The translations under genes were made by a program, and so were the position numbers. Positions 37,717 through 49,238 of a DNA stretch of 64,000 bases are shown here, in pieces. The stretch comes from Nilaparvata lugens (lineage: Eukaryota; Arthropoda; Insecta; Hemiptera; Delphacidae), in the NCBI RefSeq assembly GCF_014356525.2, contig NC_052505.1, positions 17,492,135 to 17,556,134 on the forward strand, written 5' to 3'. Each line of letters opens with the position of its first letter. Position 1 is the stretch's first letter. Below the pieces are notes generated by a model. It searched no databases. It worked only from the letters and a program-made list of their open reading frames with translations, and had not been told where the DNA came from.

Positions 37717-38088
37717 ATAATAATAGTGGAAACAAGATGGATAACCAACAACAAATGAATACTTGTGACAAATATGGAATCTTTTTGACAATAATCTAGA
37801 TTTCATTTAACAAGACAAACAACATTTTCCTGGATAAATAGCTAGGACGATCAGCTCAGATTCATAATAATAATATTGTTTGAGTTGATAGAGACTTTAC
37901 AAATACCCACAGAATTCTTTAAACATGAAACTTCCCAACTGCATTACATTGATACATTGATTTTATAGTATCGAGTGATGTGGATTCTCACCTGCAAGCA
38001 ACAAAAAAAGGAGAAATTTAGAGAGTTTTCAATTTGATCAAATAGTTTCGTGAATGAAATGTTTCATACTTGAGTTGAGTTGCATCGA

Positions 38089-38461
38089 GGGCCGGTTTCC
38101 GAGCTCAGGATTTAGCCAAGTCCTAGACTTTAAACAGCTGGAAACAGAAAAATGGTTTTCAAAACGGGGCGTAGTCGCAGCTTTTGTAACAGTAGTCGTA
38201 GTTTTTATTTTCTCATTTCTATAATTGGAAACGTTTTTCCTTGACGAAATATGACATTCCTAAATAATACAAAATAGCTGAAACTTTACACTATTTTCTC
38301 TTTGTTCTATTTTGTGTTCTATTTTCTAGTTTTTCGAAATATAATTCAAACGTGACTATGACAATGACTGCGACTACGCCCCGTTTTGGGAAACCAATTT
38401 TCTGGCTCCAGCTGTTAGAAGTCTAGGACTTAGCTGAATCCTGAGCTCGGAGACCGGCACT
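38089..38461. mobile_element. MITE with ~90-bp inverted repeats
   Basis: GGCCGGTTTCCGAGCTCAGG at the left and CCTGAGCTCGGAGACCGGCA at the right are inverse. AAGTCCTAGACTT, CAGCTGGA and ACGGGGCGTAGTCGCAG mirror further in. About 372 bp and non-coding. Confidence 0.85.
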
Positions 38462-38785
38462 TAAAGTTTCAAGAAAATGTCATAGAATTCCTCTCCATTC
38501 CTCTTAGAGTCATGAAAAATCTAAGTCAATAAAAATGAAAAATCTAGGTTCCCTTTTCTAAAAATATTTTACTCGCAACATTTTCCAACATTGTCACAAA
38601 GTAAAATTGTGACAGAAGATATTGCTAAATAGTTAGTAATATTATTGAAGGACGCTCGGCTATCAGCAAAGCTAGCCGACCGCGGAGATGAGGAAGGTAC
38701 CGATGGCGCACCATCTTCCGCGCATCTAGACGATTTCCACCGCCTCTGGCGGCGGCACAACTCCATCCCCCTCACTTTGGGGGAG

Positions 38786-38793
38786 TATTTAAA
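38786..38793 (+). promoter_or_regulatory. TATA-box-like TATTTAAA
   Basis: Lies in a locally GC-rich context, about 30 bp before an ACAGCATT start-like motif and 60 bp before the 47-bp array. Supports, but does not prove, an LTR promoter. Confidence 0.3.
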
Positions 38794-38845
38794 GGCCGGA
38801 CGAGCCCCAGACCACAGCATTCCGCTCACAACCTTCCTGCTCCTT

Positions 38846-39725
38846 GTACAGCAGCCCATTGGCTGCCGTACGTCCCCGACCTCCTGTCCTTGTACAGCGG
38901 CCCATTGGCTGCCGTACGTCCCTAACCTTCCATCTCCCTAGGGCACAGCGGACCGTTGTCTGCCGTCCCTGTCCTCCCATCTCCCTAGGGCACAGCGGAC
39001 CGTTGTCTGCCGTCCCTGTCCTCCCATTTCCCCAGGGCACAGCGGACCGTTGTCTGCCGTCCCTGACCTTCCATCTCCCTAGGGCACAGCGGACCGTTGT
39101 CTGCCGTCCCTGTCCTCCCATCACCCTAGGGCACAGCGGACCGTTGTCTACCGTCCCTTACCTTCCATTCCCCAGGGCACAGCGGACCATTGTCTGCCGT
39201 CCCTGTCTTTCCATCTCCTTAGGGCACAGCGGACCGTTGTCTGCCGTCCCTGTCCTCCCATCTTCCTAGGGCACAGCGGACCGTTGTCTACCGTCCCTTA
39301 CCTTCCATTTCCCCAGGGCACAGCGGACCGTTATCTGCCGTCCCTGTCCTCCTTCTCACCAGGGCACAGTGGACCGTTGTCTGCCGTCCCTATTCTTCCT
39401 TCTCCCTAGGGCACAGCGGACCGTTGTCTGCCGTCCCTGTCCTCCCATCTCCCTAGGGCACAGCGGACCGTTGTCTGCCGTTCCTATTCTTCCTTCTCCC
39501 CAGGGCACAGCGGACCGTTGTCTGCCGTCCCTGTCCTCCCATTTCCCCAGGGCACAGCGGACCGATGTCTGCCGTCCCTTTCCTACCATTCCCCAGGGCA
39601 CAGCGGACCGTTGTCTGCCGTCCCTATTCTTCCTTCTCCCCAGGGCACAGCGGACCGTTGTCTGCCGTCCCTATCTTTTCATCTCCCCAGGGCACAGCGG
39701 ACCGTTGTCTGCCGTCCCTATCCTG
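38846..39725 (+). repeat. 47-bp GC-rich tandem array, ~19 units
   Basis: The core AGGGCACAGCGGACCGTTGT then CTGCCGTCCCT is repeated about 17 times. Two diverged first units contain CAGCGGCCCATTGGCTGCCG. Spacers alternate between CTCCCATCTCCCT, TTCCTTCTCCCC and TTCCATTCCCC types. Because 47 is not a multiple of 3, the unit passes through all three frames. The 141-216 codon ORFs on the plus strand and those on the minus strand exist only because the unit lacks stops. Confidence 0.95.
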
Positions 39726-39790
39726 TCTGTCCTTCCTTTTCCCACTTCACTGGAGCGGATCCGAGGCCATAAGGCCAATACAAAATTACA

Positions 39791-40128
39791 TCAAAGTGGT
39801 GTCATCAGAGAAGAGAGCAACCTTCACGCCGTCAGAAGCACCAGGAGGTGCTGTTCACGCCAGCTGAGGCACAAAGAAGAAGGAAGAGGAACTTCGACTT
39901 GCCTCCTTACCCCGCCCACATTACGACTAAGTGAAGTCATCCAGGAGCAACACCTGGGTATCAATCACCCACCTCTGAAGCTACTCAGGGTGTACGTGAT
40001 AACATTAATGTCATTTTAGATTTTCATTTTTATTTCTTGATAATTAAGAGTAGTCCTAGCGGAAAAGGTGATTTATCCATCTATTTCTTTCAAATTGAAT
40101 AAATTGTCAAAAAATCCTTGGTATTTTT
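39791..40128. other. Possible retroelement leader remnant and AT-rich DNA
   Basis: GC-moderate sequence after the 47-bp array (CACCAGGAGGTGCTGTTCAC, GCCAGCTGAGGCACAAAG), turning AT-rich at 40020. No recognised protein in any frame. Confidence 0.3.
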
Positions 40129-40537
40129 GACCGAGCGAAGTGAGGTCTAAGATTCAAGTCGACGGTTTGGCATTTCTCTTGAAGTATCAATGTTTAAATG
40201 TTTCTATTTTGCACATTTATGGCGAAACGCGGTGATAGATTTCCATGGAATTTGACGGGTATGTTCCTTTTTTAATTGCGCGTCGACGTATATACAAGGT
40301 TTTTGGAAATTTTGTATTTCAAGGATAATATAAAAGGAAAAAGGAGCCTTCTTCATACGCCAATATTGGAGTTAAAATCAGACTATAGAATTTTTCATCA
40401 TAAATCAGCTGACAAGTGATTACACAGAAGTGTGGAGAAGCCAGTCTATTGATGTATTTCCATAAGGTCTACAGTTCCAATCAGGTACTTGAGGATGAGA
40501 ATACTGCGTGAGGTCCACTGTTCACAGAACTACTGGT
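40129..40537 (+). mobile_element. Family B element, short form, complete
   Basis: Starts TTGACCGAGCGAAGTGAGG and ends CACAGAACTACTGGT. It contains AAGTCGACGGTTTGGC, one ATGTTTAAATG, GGCGAAACGCGGTGATAG, GCGCGTCGACGTATATAC and TCAGCTGACAAGTGATTACA. About 409 bp. Good reference copy of the short form. Confidence 0.9.
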
Positions 40538-40910
40538 TATTTTATATGAACAATTACCACAATATCAACTTCTCAACTACAAGAAAGTGATCTATTCCTT
40601 CCCTTGATTCCTCTCAGTGAGACCACTTTCCGTGTTATTGGAATAAAATAAACTCCTATTGAATCAAATATATCGATAATCGAAATTGTTCCTAATACTT
40701 CCAACAATTTACCTCTCAAATTGACTCTGAAACCTCCACAAAGACCTGAAATCATCTCGGATTACAAGTTCAGCCAACTAAGCTCCATAACTGATTGCCA
40801 CAACCGCAACAATCCACTGCAGCCTTAATAGCTCACCTTTGCCCATAACAAATGAGTCGGAGTTAGTTAGCAGACCGCTGTGTATAAACTTTGATCTGCA
40901 GCTGTAAGCA

Positions 40911-41002
40911 GTGAGATTCACTTCAATTTGTCAGCTTAAGTTGAAAGGGGAGTGAAACGAAGTTATTCTGTGGGGAACTGACAGTGGGATGTGGAGCTCA
41001 TA
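40911..41002. repeat. Family D palindromic element next to the satellite
   Basis: GTGAGATTCACTTCAATTTG then TCAGC at the left, GGAACTGACAG then GTGGAGCTCAT at the right. It is directly followed by a second, diverged copy (TGAAACTCATTC, CTGTCAGTATAT) that leads into the satellite array. Confidence 0.65.
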
Positions 41003-41063
41003 TCAGTGAAACTCATTCAAATCTGTCAGTATATCTTATGGATTAACAGATTAGTTTCCCAAT

Positions 41064-43101
41064 TGAGGAATTCTGCCTATAGGTTGTGAAACCCACGCTA
41101 GTAAACCCAACTTACAACTGTCAGTATATTTATATAATAACATCTAAGTGCTTCCATTAAGGAACCCTGCCAATAGGTTGTGAAACACACGTTGGTAAAT
41201 CCCACTTTCAACTGTCAGTATATTTTTATAATAACATCTAAGTGTTTCCAAATCAGGAACCTTGCCTGTAGGTTGTGAAACCCATGTTAAAACCCCACTT
41301 TCAACTGTCAGTATATTTATATAATAACATCTAAGTGCCCTCAATTCAGGAATGATGACAGTATGTTGAGAAACTCACGTTAGTAAACCCCACATCCAAC
41401 TGTCAGTATATGTATATAATAACATCTAAGTGCTTCCAATTCAGGAACCTTGCCAATCGGTTGTGAAACACACGTTAGTAAACCCCACTTTCAACTGTCA
41501 GTATGTTTATATAATAACATCTAAGTGCTTACTTTAAGGAACCCTGCCAATAGGTTGTGAAACACACGTTGGTAAATCCCACTTTCAACTGTCAGTATAT
41601 TTTTATAATAACATCTAAGTGTTTCCAAATCAGGAACCTTGCCTGTAGGTTGTGAAACCCATGTTAAAACCCCACTTTCAACTGTCAGTATATTTATATA
41701 ATAACATCTAAGTGCTTCCATTAAGGAACCCTGCCAATAGGTTGTGAAACACACGTTGGTAAATCCCACTTTCAACTGTCAGTATATTTTTATAATAACA
41801 TCTAAGTGTTTCCAAATCAGGAACCTTGCCTGTAGGTTGTGAAACCCATGTTAAAACCCCACTTTCAACTGTCAGTATATTTATATAATAACATCTAAGT
41901 GCCCTCATTCAGGAATGATGACAGTATGTTGAGAAACTCACGTTAGTAAACCCCACATCCAACTGTCAGTATATGTATATAATAACATCTAAGTGCTTCC
42001 AATTCAGGAACCTTGCCAATCGGTTGTGAAACACACGTTAGTAAACCCCACTTTCAACTGTCAGTATGTTTATATAATAACATCTAGGTGCTTACTTTAA
42101 GGAACCCTGCCAATAGGTTGTAAAACACACGTTAGTACACCCCACTTTCAACTGTCAGTATATTTATATAATAACATCTAAGTGCCCTCAATTCAGGAAT
42201 GATGACAATAGGTTGTGAAACACACGTTGGTAAATCCCACTTTCAACTGTCAGTATATTTTTATAATACATCTAAGTGTTTCCAAATCAGGAACCTTGCC
42301 TGTAGGTTGTGAAACCCATGTTAAAACCCCACTTTCAACTGTCAGTATATTTATATAATAACATCTAAGTGCTTCCATTAAGGAACCCTGCCAATAGGTT
42401 GTGAAACACACGTTGGTAAATCCCACTTTCAACTGTCAGTATATTTTTATAATAACATCTAAGTGTTTCCAAATCAGGAACCTTGCCTGTAGGTTGTGAA
42501 ACCCATGTTAAAACCCCACTTTCAACTGTCAGTATATTTATATAATAACATCTAAGTGCTTCCATTAAGGAACCCTGCCAATAGGTTGTGAAACACACGT
42601 TGGTAAATCCCACTTTCAACTGTCAGTATATTTTTATAATAACATCTAAGTGTTTCCAAATCAGGAACCTTGCCTGTAGGTTGTGAAACCCATGTTAAAA
42701 CGCCACTTTCAACTGTCAGTATATTTATATAATAACATCTAAGTGCCCTCAATTCAGGAATGATGACAGTATGTTGAGAAACTCACGTTAGTAAACCCCA
42801 CATCCAACTGTCAGTATATGTATATAATAACATCTAAGTGCTTCCAATTCAGGAACCTTGCCAATCGGTTGTGAAACACACGTTAGTAAACCCCACTTTC
42901 AACTGTCAGTATGTTTATATAATAACATCTAGGTGCTTACTTTAAGGAACCCTGCCAATAGGTTGTAAAACACACGTTAGTACACCCCACTTTCAACTGT
43001 CAGTATATTTATATAATAACATCTAAGTGCCCTCAATTCAGGAATGATGACAGTAGGTTGTGAAACCCACGTTAGTAAACCCCACTCCCAACTGTCTGTA
43101 T
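41064..43101 (+). repeat. ~94-bp satellite array, about 21-22 monomers
   Basis: Each monomer has AGGAACC.TGCC, GGTTGTGAAAC.CACGTT, CCCACTTTCAACTGTCAGTA and TATAATAACATCTAAGTG in this order. At least four monomer types exist (links CTTCCATTAA, TTTCCAAATC, CCCTCAATTC, CTTACTTTAA). They alternate as ~187-bp dimers and longer mixed blocks, so higher-order amplification took place. Repeated 60-84 codon minus-strand ORFs follow the array and have no protein character. Confidence 0.95.
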
Positions 43102-44150
43102 TCTTTATTCCTCAACACCAACACTCCCCACTTACCCAACGCTGCCATCTCCAAGCGAAACGCTCCAGTCAATATGGGCGGTATGGAATTATGCCGCGAT
43201 TAGAAAGCTGGTGGCTCCATCTAGCGGGCAGAAGTGGAGTTAACACAGTGCACATTCTGCCGCTCAAATTGGTGTTAATAAATTGGTGTGGCTGGCTATA
43301 CTCCAGCTTATGAGTGAGGCACTGGTTCAGTTCAAGTAGTTGTGTTGGTGCGGTTTGGAAGGCAGGCAAAGCTCTCCCTGCAACAAACTATAAATCCACC
43401 CTTTCCCCTTCCATCGTCATCAATTCCTCCCCCCACCCCCAAACCAACCACCATTTATGTAGCGCAGTGTTATTAAGGGATTGCTTTGCCAACTACTATA
43501 TACACATATATACACACACTCTTGACCATATAAGCCATCTCACTTATCACCGTTGTTCATCGTTGTAATAGTTATTGAAATATATTGTTTGACAGTAAGT
43601 ACTTTGAGTCTGTTGAGATCCGCTTTAAACTTGCAGCATTGGTTAGATGAGGATGATTGCTGTTATAACATATTAAGGAATGCTGTGAATTTGAAAGTTA
43701 TCTTTCTGTACAGTGGTAGTGGTGTACTAAGAAATTGTAATGATAGGACATAGATGTACTTTATTCTTTTATTCTTTCGTTTATCGATTCATACAATAAG
43801 TACTGTACACCGCTCGTAACTTGGCCTCTGGAAGGAATGCAGTCGATCTGGTTTTAGGCGTGACATATGGCATTGCAGAGCCAGGTAACGAGTACACAAA
43901 CGCTGTAGTCTATTTTGCCTTGGCCAAATGTAATTGAGCAATTTCCAACCCACCAAATTTGTAATTTAACCAGCGATCTATAAGTAAAATTACATCCTAA
44001 CGTTTCTAGTTGTTACATAAAATAATAGAGTTTAAGATTCAAGTTCAACTTTCAACTCAGAATTAAACTTTTTCGATGAAACTAAAAAAAATCATTGTTT
44101 TTTGCTAAATATTACTTCGCTTAGACTTATTATAAGATGTACTAGAAATT
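43102..44150. other. Unassigned DNA
   Basis: The 43130-43480 part is GC-richer than the rest and has short ORFs on both strands without recognised motifs. A CACATATATACACACAC run lies at 43502. Confidence 0.35.
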
Positions 44151-44815
44151 TGGTGTGGCGCACTCACACAACATTCCTTGCCGTTATGAAAATTTGTTCC
44201 CGCGCATCTCAAGTCTACTATTCAAAGATCCAAGCCAGCTGGTGACAGGACAATAACGCTGAAGACACACGAGGTGTGCTATCTCTTCATAGTGAATCAT
44301 TTAATAGAATGCAACAGTTGTTGTTGTTTAAACAGTTGCCAACAGTTCACAATTGGATAATCACATTTTCTCGAATTTCGAGCTTATTTATAATTTCAGG
44401 TGAAAATGTTACTGAACATTAATTGAAGAGATTTTCATTTCCAATCTTTTCCACTTGGAGTTTTTTGTTAAAATTGTATCTAAAGCCTGATAATTGGGAA
44501 TCTAAAATCAAACCTTGCAAAGATGGGGCGGAGCTCCTGAAATTTTTACAGATATGGGACTTGTGGCAGTTGATAGAGCTTATCAATGACTATTTAAGGT
44601 ATAAATTTGATTAAAATTGTTGGAGCCGTATTTTAGAAAATCGCGAAAAACCCTGTTTTTGACAACATTTTCACCATTTTATCCGCCATCTTGAGTTGCA
44701 TCAAATCGGAATTCTTCGTATCGGATCCTCATATTGTAAGGACCTTAAGTTCCAAATTTCAAGTCATTCCGTTTAATGGGAGATGAGATATCGTGTACAC
44801 AGACGCACATACACT

Positions 44816-44877
<62 letters not shown>

Positions 44878-45015
44878 CACATACAGACCAATACCCAAAA
44901 ACCACTTTTTTGGACTCAGGGGACCTTGAAACGTATAGAAATTTAGAAATTTGGGTACCTTAATTTTTTCGGAAAGCAATACTTTCCTTACCTATGGTAA
45001 TAGGGCAAGGAAAGT
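44151..45015 (-). mobile_element. Family A element, copy 6
   Basis: The minus strand starts ACTTTCCTTGCCCTATTACC (45015) and ends GCGCCACACCA (44151). CA array about 44819-44880. The body is complete. Confidence 0.9.
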
Positions 45016-45535
45016 AATAACACAACATTTATTTCTACGTTTACTCCGGTCAGCTGCTGTTTGGGTTTGTAGTCACACTACCGAGTTGTCAACAACATGG
45101 CGCCACTTGTTAATTTCCCCCCTACGCCTCAGACCTCAGAAGCCAAGTTATGAGCGGTGGACACTGGACAGTACATCATAAAAATGATAGGGAGAGAAAA
45201 TATAATACATTTTTTTCTATCTATTTTAACACTACATGCAGTCAATTATTGAGTAAATAATTGAAAACTTTTACTCACTGACTGAAGTACTTTCGATTGT
45301 CTAGCGATCATTTTCAACAGTGCAGACCGGAAATGTTTTGTTGGTTAGGAAGATTTGTTGTGTTTATTATGTAATCAAAAAGTTTGTTAGATTTGAAATT
45401 CAGCTGTTCATTTAGTATGTTGTTACTGTCTAGGATGGTGGATTCAAAATTTATAAAGACTTAATAAAGAGGAATACTAACTGTGAAGAATAAATTCCAC
45501 TCTAGTATCGAAATGATCTCAGAGTCATCGTATCC
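45016..45535. other. Unassigned AT-rich DNA
   Basis: A 76-codon ORF (44951-45181) overlaps the end of family A and is not protein-like. Nothing else recognised. Confidence 0.35.
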
Positions 45536-45800
45536 TACTCAGTAAGAATAAGAATAAGAATACTTTTATTCCATTAAGACAATATACAATGCAATAGGAA
45601 ACGTCAATAAATATAAAAAGAGGTCAATAAACATCTATAAAACTATTACAAGGAAAAAATGATAGCAATCATCATAGAAATATGAATTTGAGGATAAAAA
45701 GCACTATGAGAATCAATAAAAGCAATACAATAGAAATGACATAACAATTCTTAAGTCTAAAAATAATCTAGCACGGGCAGATGAATAAACTCAGAAAAGG
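45536..45800 (-). mobile_element. LINE-like 3' end, minus strand
   Basis: AGTAAGAATAAGAATAAGAA then TACTTTTATTCCATTAAGAC is the inverse of a retroelement 3' end with a (TTCTTA)n-like tail. Length unknown. Confidence 0.4.
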
Positions 45801-46330
45801 AATAAATGGGATTCTTTAATAGGACCTCAGGTTCAAACTCAGTATAGAAACTCAGAATTCAAGTATTCATTATCGTCAGAGTGGTTACAGAGTAATAATT
45901 GCCAGTTTCTAGTGAGCTTAGAATGTGCTAGCCACAGTACATGATCCGAGTCAGGATGAAGCACCCTGGTAGTTTTAGAGGTTTGCTCCCCCTCCCCCTA
46001 TACAGTGGTCCTACCCAGCTTTATCGGTAGTTTTAGAGGTTGGTTCGTCTCCCCCCACCACAAGGGTCATTCCAGGGTGGGGAGGAAAACGACGTCCAGT
46101 TTCGTCGATTTATGGCGAGCGTCGTTTTAGTAGCGTCGCGATGCCGTCAACGTAAATAACCACCGAAGGGCGAAGCTAGGACAGAGATAGGCTAGCTCGT
46201 AACTCGTAACTCAGCCTACCTGCAAGCGCCCTCTGTAGGCCCAAAGGCTAGTCCGAGCCCTTCCAGCTATGATGTATATATACAGCCGCTGGTAATTCTA
46301 GGCCCTCTGGGAGTAGCCTTATGCTACCGT
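45801..46330. other. Unassigned DNA with GC-rich part
   Basis: A direct repeat, GGTAGTTTTAGAGGTT (45968 and 46026), precedes a GC-rich, CpG-containing part at 46080-46330 with TGATGTATATATACAG (TATA-like). Could be a promoter or untranslated exon, but there is no supporting ORF. Confidence 0.3.
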
Positions 46331-46415
46331 AGATTCACTTCCGGCTGTCAGTGATGAATGAATGGGAAGCAGAGATGTTGTATGTGAGGAATCCTGACTG
46401 CTTCAAGTTGTGGAG
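46331..46415. repeat. Family D palindromic element
   Basis: AGATTCACTTCCGGCTGTCA at the left, GAGGAATCCTGACTGCTTCA then AGTTGTG at the right, with GAATGAATGGGAAGC in the centre. Confidence 0.6.
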
Positions 46416-46784
46416 CGCCGGCATCAAAGTGAGGAATTGTCTCTATAAATCATTCATTGTCTGGCAGGCAGGTGTGCTAGGTGCCTCAACTCCTTTTTAT
46501 TTCAAATTAATCTATCCAATCCGAATAAAATAGGGATAGAATGGTAGTGGACAATGAAATAATGTTGGAAAAACGACTTGGAATTTGTACAGAAAAATAT
46601 TTATTCAAAATCTAGTTAAGCTGGACAGATGTTCGACAAACATGTTTGTTGAAACAGTTTGGGCAAATTTTATTATGTTTGACAAACAATGTTTGCCTGT
46701 GGCCAGTGTGAACGCGTCACCAAACAAAATATTTTTTTGTAAGTGGGGAGAACAGGTTACATGTTACAGCTGTCAACACTGAAA

Positions 46785-47433
46785 TAGTACTACGTCACAA
46801 GTCCGGTAATGATAATTTACCGCATAAGGATGATTGTTTCTGCCCGAAACGTAGTTGAGGGCAGAATTATCATACGAATGCGGTAAATACGTTACAGTAC
46901 AAGTTACGTACAATATTTTTTGGCATGATGAAATAAAAACACATAGATGTTGTCAGTTTTCTACGTTTTTATTTCATCATGGAACGTTTCTACAACATCG
47001 ACCACAACTCAGTTGAAATTTTTTGGCATATTTATCTGAGAAAGAATAATATTGCTGAGAAACAGAAACCATTACCTGCTTATGCTCGAGTTACTGCATT
47101 TTATAAACATGACCTAGCCCGTAGCGCCTAGTTCATAACAGACAGACCCATCGAGCTCAAATTGAATAATAAAAGGCCTATATTATAAGATTTCAGATGA
47201 GTTCTTATAACTTGAAACTTCTTAGATGAGTTCTTGAATTATTTGAGTTATTATATTAACTATAGAACTAGGAAACATACTCGACTGTAGAGAAAACATA
47301 TGATCTCTTTACAGTATAGTATGCTGTAATGAAAATCACATGTTTTCTTGTTCTGCAAACAGCTGTTTACCGGCTTGATTTAATGCATGGAAAACAGCTG
47401 CAATTGAGTAAGTATGACAAAAATTAATTAATG
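46785..47433 (+). mobile_element. Unknown element inserted in family C
   Basis: Contains two inverted pairs: GGTAATGATAATTTACCGCA / TGCGGTAAAT-type (46806-46890) and ATGATGAAATAAAAAC / GTTTTTATTTCATCAT (46926-46980). It also carries a 50-codon ORF and the 47262-47437 block shared with 121-299. Class unknown. Confidence 0.5.
46979..47131 (+). CDS. Small unrecognised ORF (50 codons) in a repeat
   Basis: ATG at 46979, stop TAG at 47129-47131. It begins MERFYNIDHNSVEIFWHIYL and then turns basic (residues about 20-30, RKNNIAEKQK). There is no signal peptide or membrane segment. The composition is more protein-like than most short ORFs here, and the GC content of its first half is above the local level. 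The ATG sits in the right arm of a 16-bp hairpin. It could be the last remnant of a transposon protein or an exon, or chance. The copy at 121-299 does not include this part, so conservation cannot be judged inside the window. Confidence 0.2.
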   Translation: MERFYNIDHNSVEIFWHIYLRKNNIAEKQKPLPAYARVTAFYKHDLARSA

Positions 47434-47531
47434 ATTGTCCAAACAAACTTTTAAAAATGTTTGTCCCTCCTCAACAAACATGTTTGCCGATCATGTATGT
47501 CGAACATTTGTTCAGTGTGGACACGGCTTTA

Positions 47532-48148
47532 GTCATCAACCACTAGTGAAGTGTTTACAAGTATTTTTCAATATGACTACCTCACACAAGACAGAAAAGT
47601 GAACCACAAATGAACGTAGATAAAAATATAGTAGTGTTTTAAGAAGTTATTGTGTTTGTGGTTAGCGAGTTATGTATTTATATATCTCTTTTCTGTATAG
47701 GGCTACAGGTGATAGCAATGCTATAGGTGATAGCATTTTCAAGTCTTAAAAATGGCATCAATGTCCGAAACATGTTGTGATCAAATAATTCGTAAAGGGT
47801 ACTGAGATTTTTATTTTTATTTCTACTTCTATGTATTTATATTATGAATGACAATGATGCAGTAAGATTGGAAGATGAAATACAAAGACAATACTTGTGA
47901 TATTCCTTCTTCCAATTCAGGTGATGAAACAGTCCAAAATAAGTTTGGTTTTTCACATACAGTTTCTTCACAATTCTATACGAAATAATTTCATTGAATC
48001 TCCTATTTCATAGAACCATAGATGATAAGAGATGATCGTATGGGATAACTGTTTGTCCGGTAAGTACAGTCTAGGTTTTTTTTGAGAAGTTGATATTGTG
48101 ATATTGTTGATATAGTTGATTAATTAATTATTCTTTATAATTATTCAT
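47532..48148. other. Unassigned AT-rich DNA
   Basis: No gene or repeat recognised. A partial family E flank (GAGAAGTTGATATTGTGATA) begins at 48083. Confidence 0.35.
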
Positions 48149-48290
48149 ATTGAATGGGAAAGACTAAGAAATTGTCAAAAACCACAGATTTATTGATACT
48201 TGTAAAGACCGGTTTCGGTTATTACACCGGTCTTTCTGAGTATCAATAAATCTGTGATTTTTGACAATTTCTTAGTCTTTTTCATTCAAC
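48149..48290. mobile_element. Family E foldback, short form
   Basis: ATTGAATGGGAAAGACTAAG then AAATTGTCAAAAACCACAGA at the left is mirrored by TCTGTGATTTTTGACAATTT then CTTAGTCTTTTTCATTCAA at the right. The centre is GACCGGTTTCGGTTATTACA with an inverse ACCGGTCTTTC. The stem is nearly complete over 142 bp. Confidence 0.85.
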
Positions 48291-48695
48291 AGTCTAGGTT
48301 CATGTGGTGCATAACCACATTTTATATTGACACTATTTTAAAAGTAATATGATTGTACATTGTCAATGATCGTTCTATTCTATTATTCATGCTATTAAAT
48401 CTGTAGATGAACATCAAAGAACTGAAAATGTGAAGTCACGAAATAAATTATTGTGTAAGAAAATGAATGGGTTATGAATAAATAATTATTATTAAACGAA
48501 AATTCAAATTAAATGCTGTAATTCACCCCGAAGACTCCTGCTACTGCAAATATTGACAACAGGGTAAAGAGCTAGATGGAAATAGCTATTTATGTATTAA
48601 GAGCGTAATGCGCTACTTTATCGCTCGCGCAAAACAGTTATCACGCGACGCAAAGCGGAACGTGATGATTTTGCAAGAGCGAATTACATACAATT

Positions 48696-49046
48696 TTTTT
48701 TCTACAACTGCACAAACCTGTTAAATCACTTATATCTGGTGGAGTTTATAATAATTCGTCTACACTGATATCCATCATGGCTGTAGAATCGGTACAATTA
48801 CTGACTTTTTAGGTTAAGATCTGACCGAGAGTGGTTTATCTTTTGGCGAGCTGCTTATCATCAGCTGATTAGCGAGCGTAAAGAAACTCTTATGCGCATG
48901 CGCGAATGATTTGCGAGCGTAAAGAAAATCTACTGCGCATGCGCAGATGGTTAGCGAGCGAAAAGTAGATTCTCCTCAGAAATAAGCTGTTTTACGAGGA
49001 GAATTGAGTATGTAAATTCTTTCTTTACGCGCAGTTGTAGAAAAAA
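48696..49046. mobile_element. Inverted-repeat element with GCGAGCGTAAAG repeats
   Basis: TTTTTCTACAACTGC at the left and GCAGTTGTAGAAAAA at the right are inverse. The interior has three versions of GCGAGCGTAAAGAAA followed by TGCGCATGCGC. Family unknown. Confidence 0.6.
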
Positions 49047-49238
49047 TCTATTATTGTTGTCAATATTTGCAGTAGCAGAAGTCTTTAGGGTGAATTACAG
49101 CATTTAATTTGGATTTTCGTTTAATAATAATAATTAATTCATTAGCATTCGAATAATTGCAATATCTCAGTAATTTACATCTGTAGACTGGCTGGCCGCT
49201 ATGGCTTCCTATAAAATGAGCGCTGCTATCCAGAGATT

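Larger units (their letters stand above)
38592..39790 (+). mobile_element. Possible solo LTR or LTR fragment
   Basis: Candidate bounds are TGTCACAAAG at 38592 and CAAAATTACA ending at 39790. TATTTAAA (38786-38793) stands where a core promoter would lie, followed about 30 bp later by ACAGCATTCC. After the right bound, six bases precede TGGTGTCATCAGAGAAGA, which starts TGG as primer-binding sites do. It resembles the region after gypsy-type LTRs as I remember it. No gag/pol and no second LTR were found, and the large 47-bp array inside is unusual. AATAAA lies further on at 40099. Confidence 0.3.
46617..47531 (+). mobile_element. Family C MITE split by a 0.65-kb insertion
   Basis: The left part runs from GTTCGACAAACATGTTTGTT to CTGTCAACACTGAAA (46784). 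The right part resumes at GATTGTCCAAACAAAC (47434) and ends TTCAGTGTGGACACGGCTTT. The left terminus is degraded. Confidence 0.8.

Noticed and set aside
38844..40019. ORFs of 141 and 216 codons with GHSGPLSAVP repeats, as a repetitive protein gene
   Set aside because: The 47-bp unit shifts frame each time and every frame and strand is open, so the frame is not under selection.
41144..42752. Repeated 60-84 codon minus-strand ORFs (MRALRCYYIN type)
   Set aside because: They recur because the satellite monomer recurs. They stop at monomer variants and have no protein features.
41064..43101. CRISPR-like array (regular repeats)
   Set aside because: Repeats are contiguous with no unique spacers, the unit is ~94 bp, there are no cas genes, and the DNA is eukaryotic. 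The same holds for the 47-bp array.
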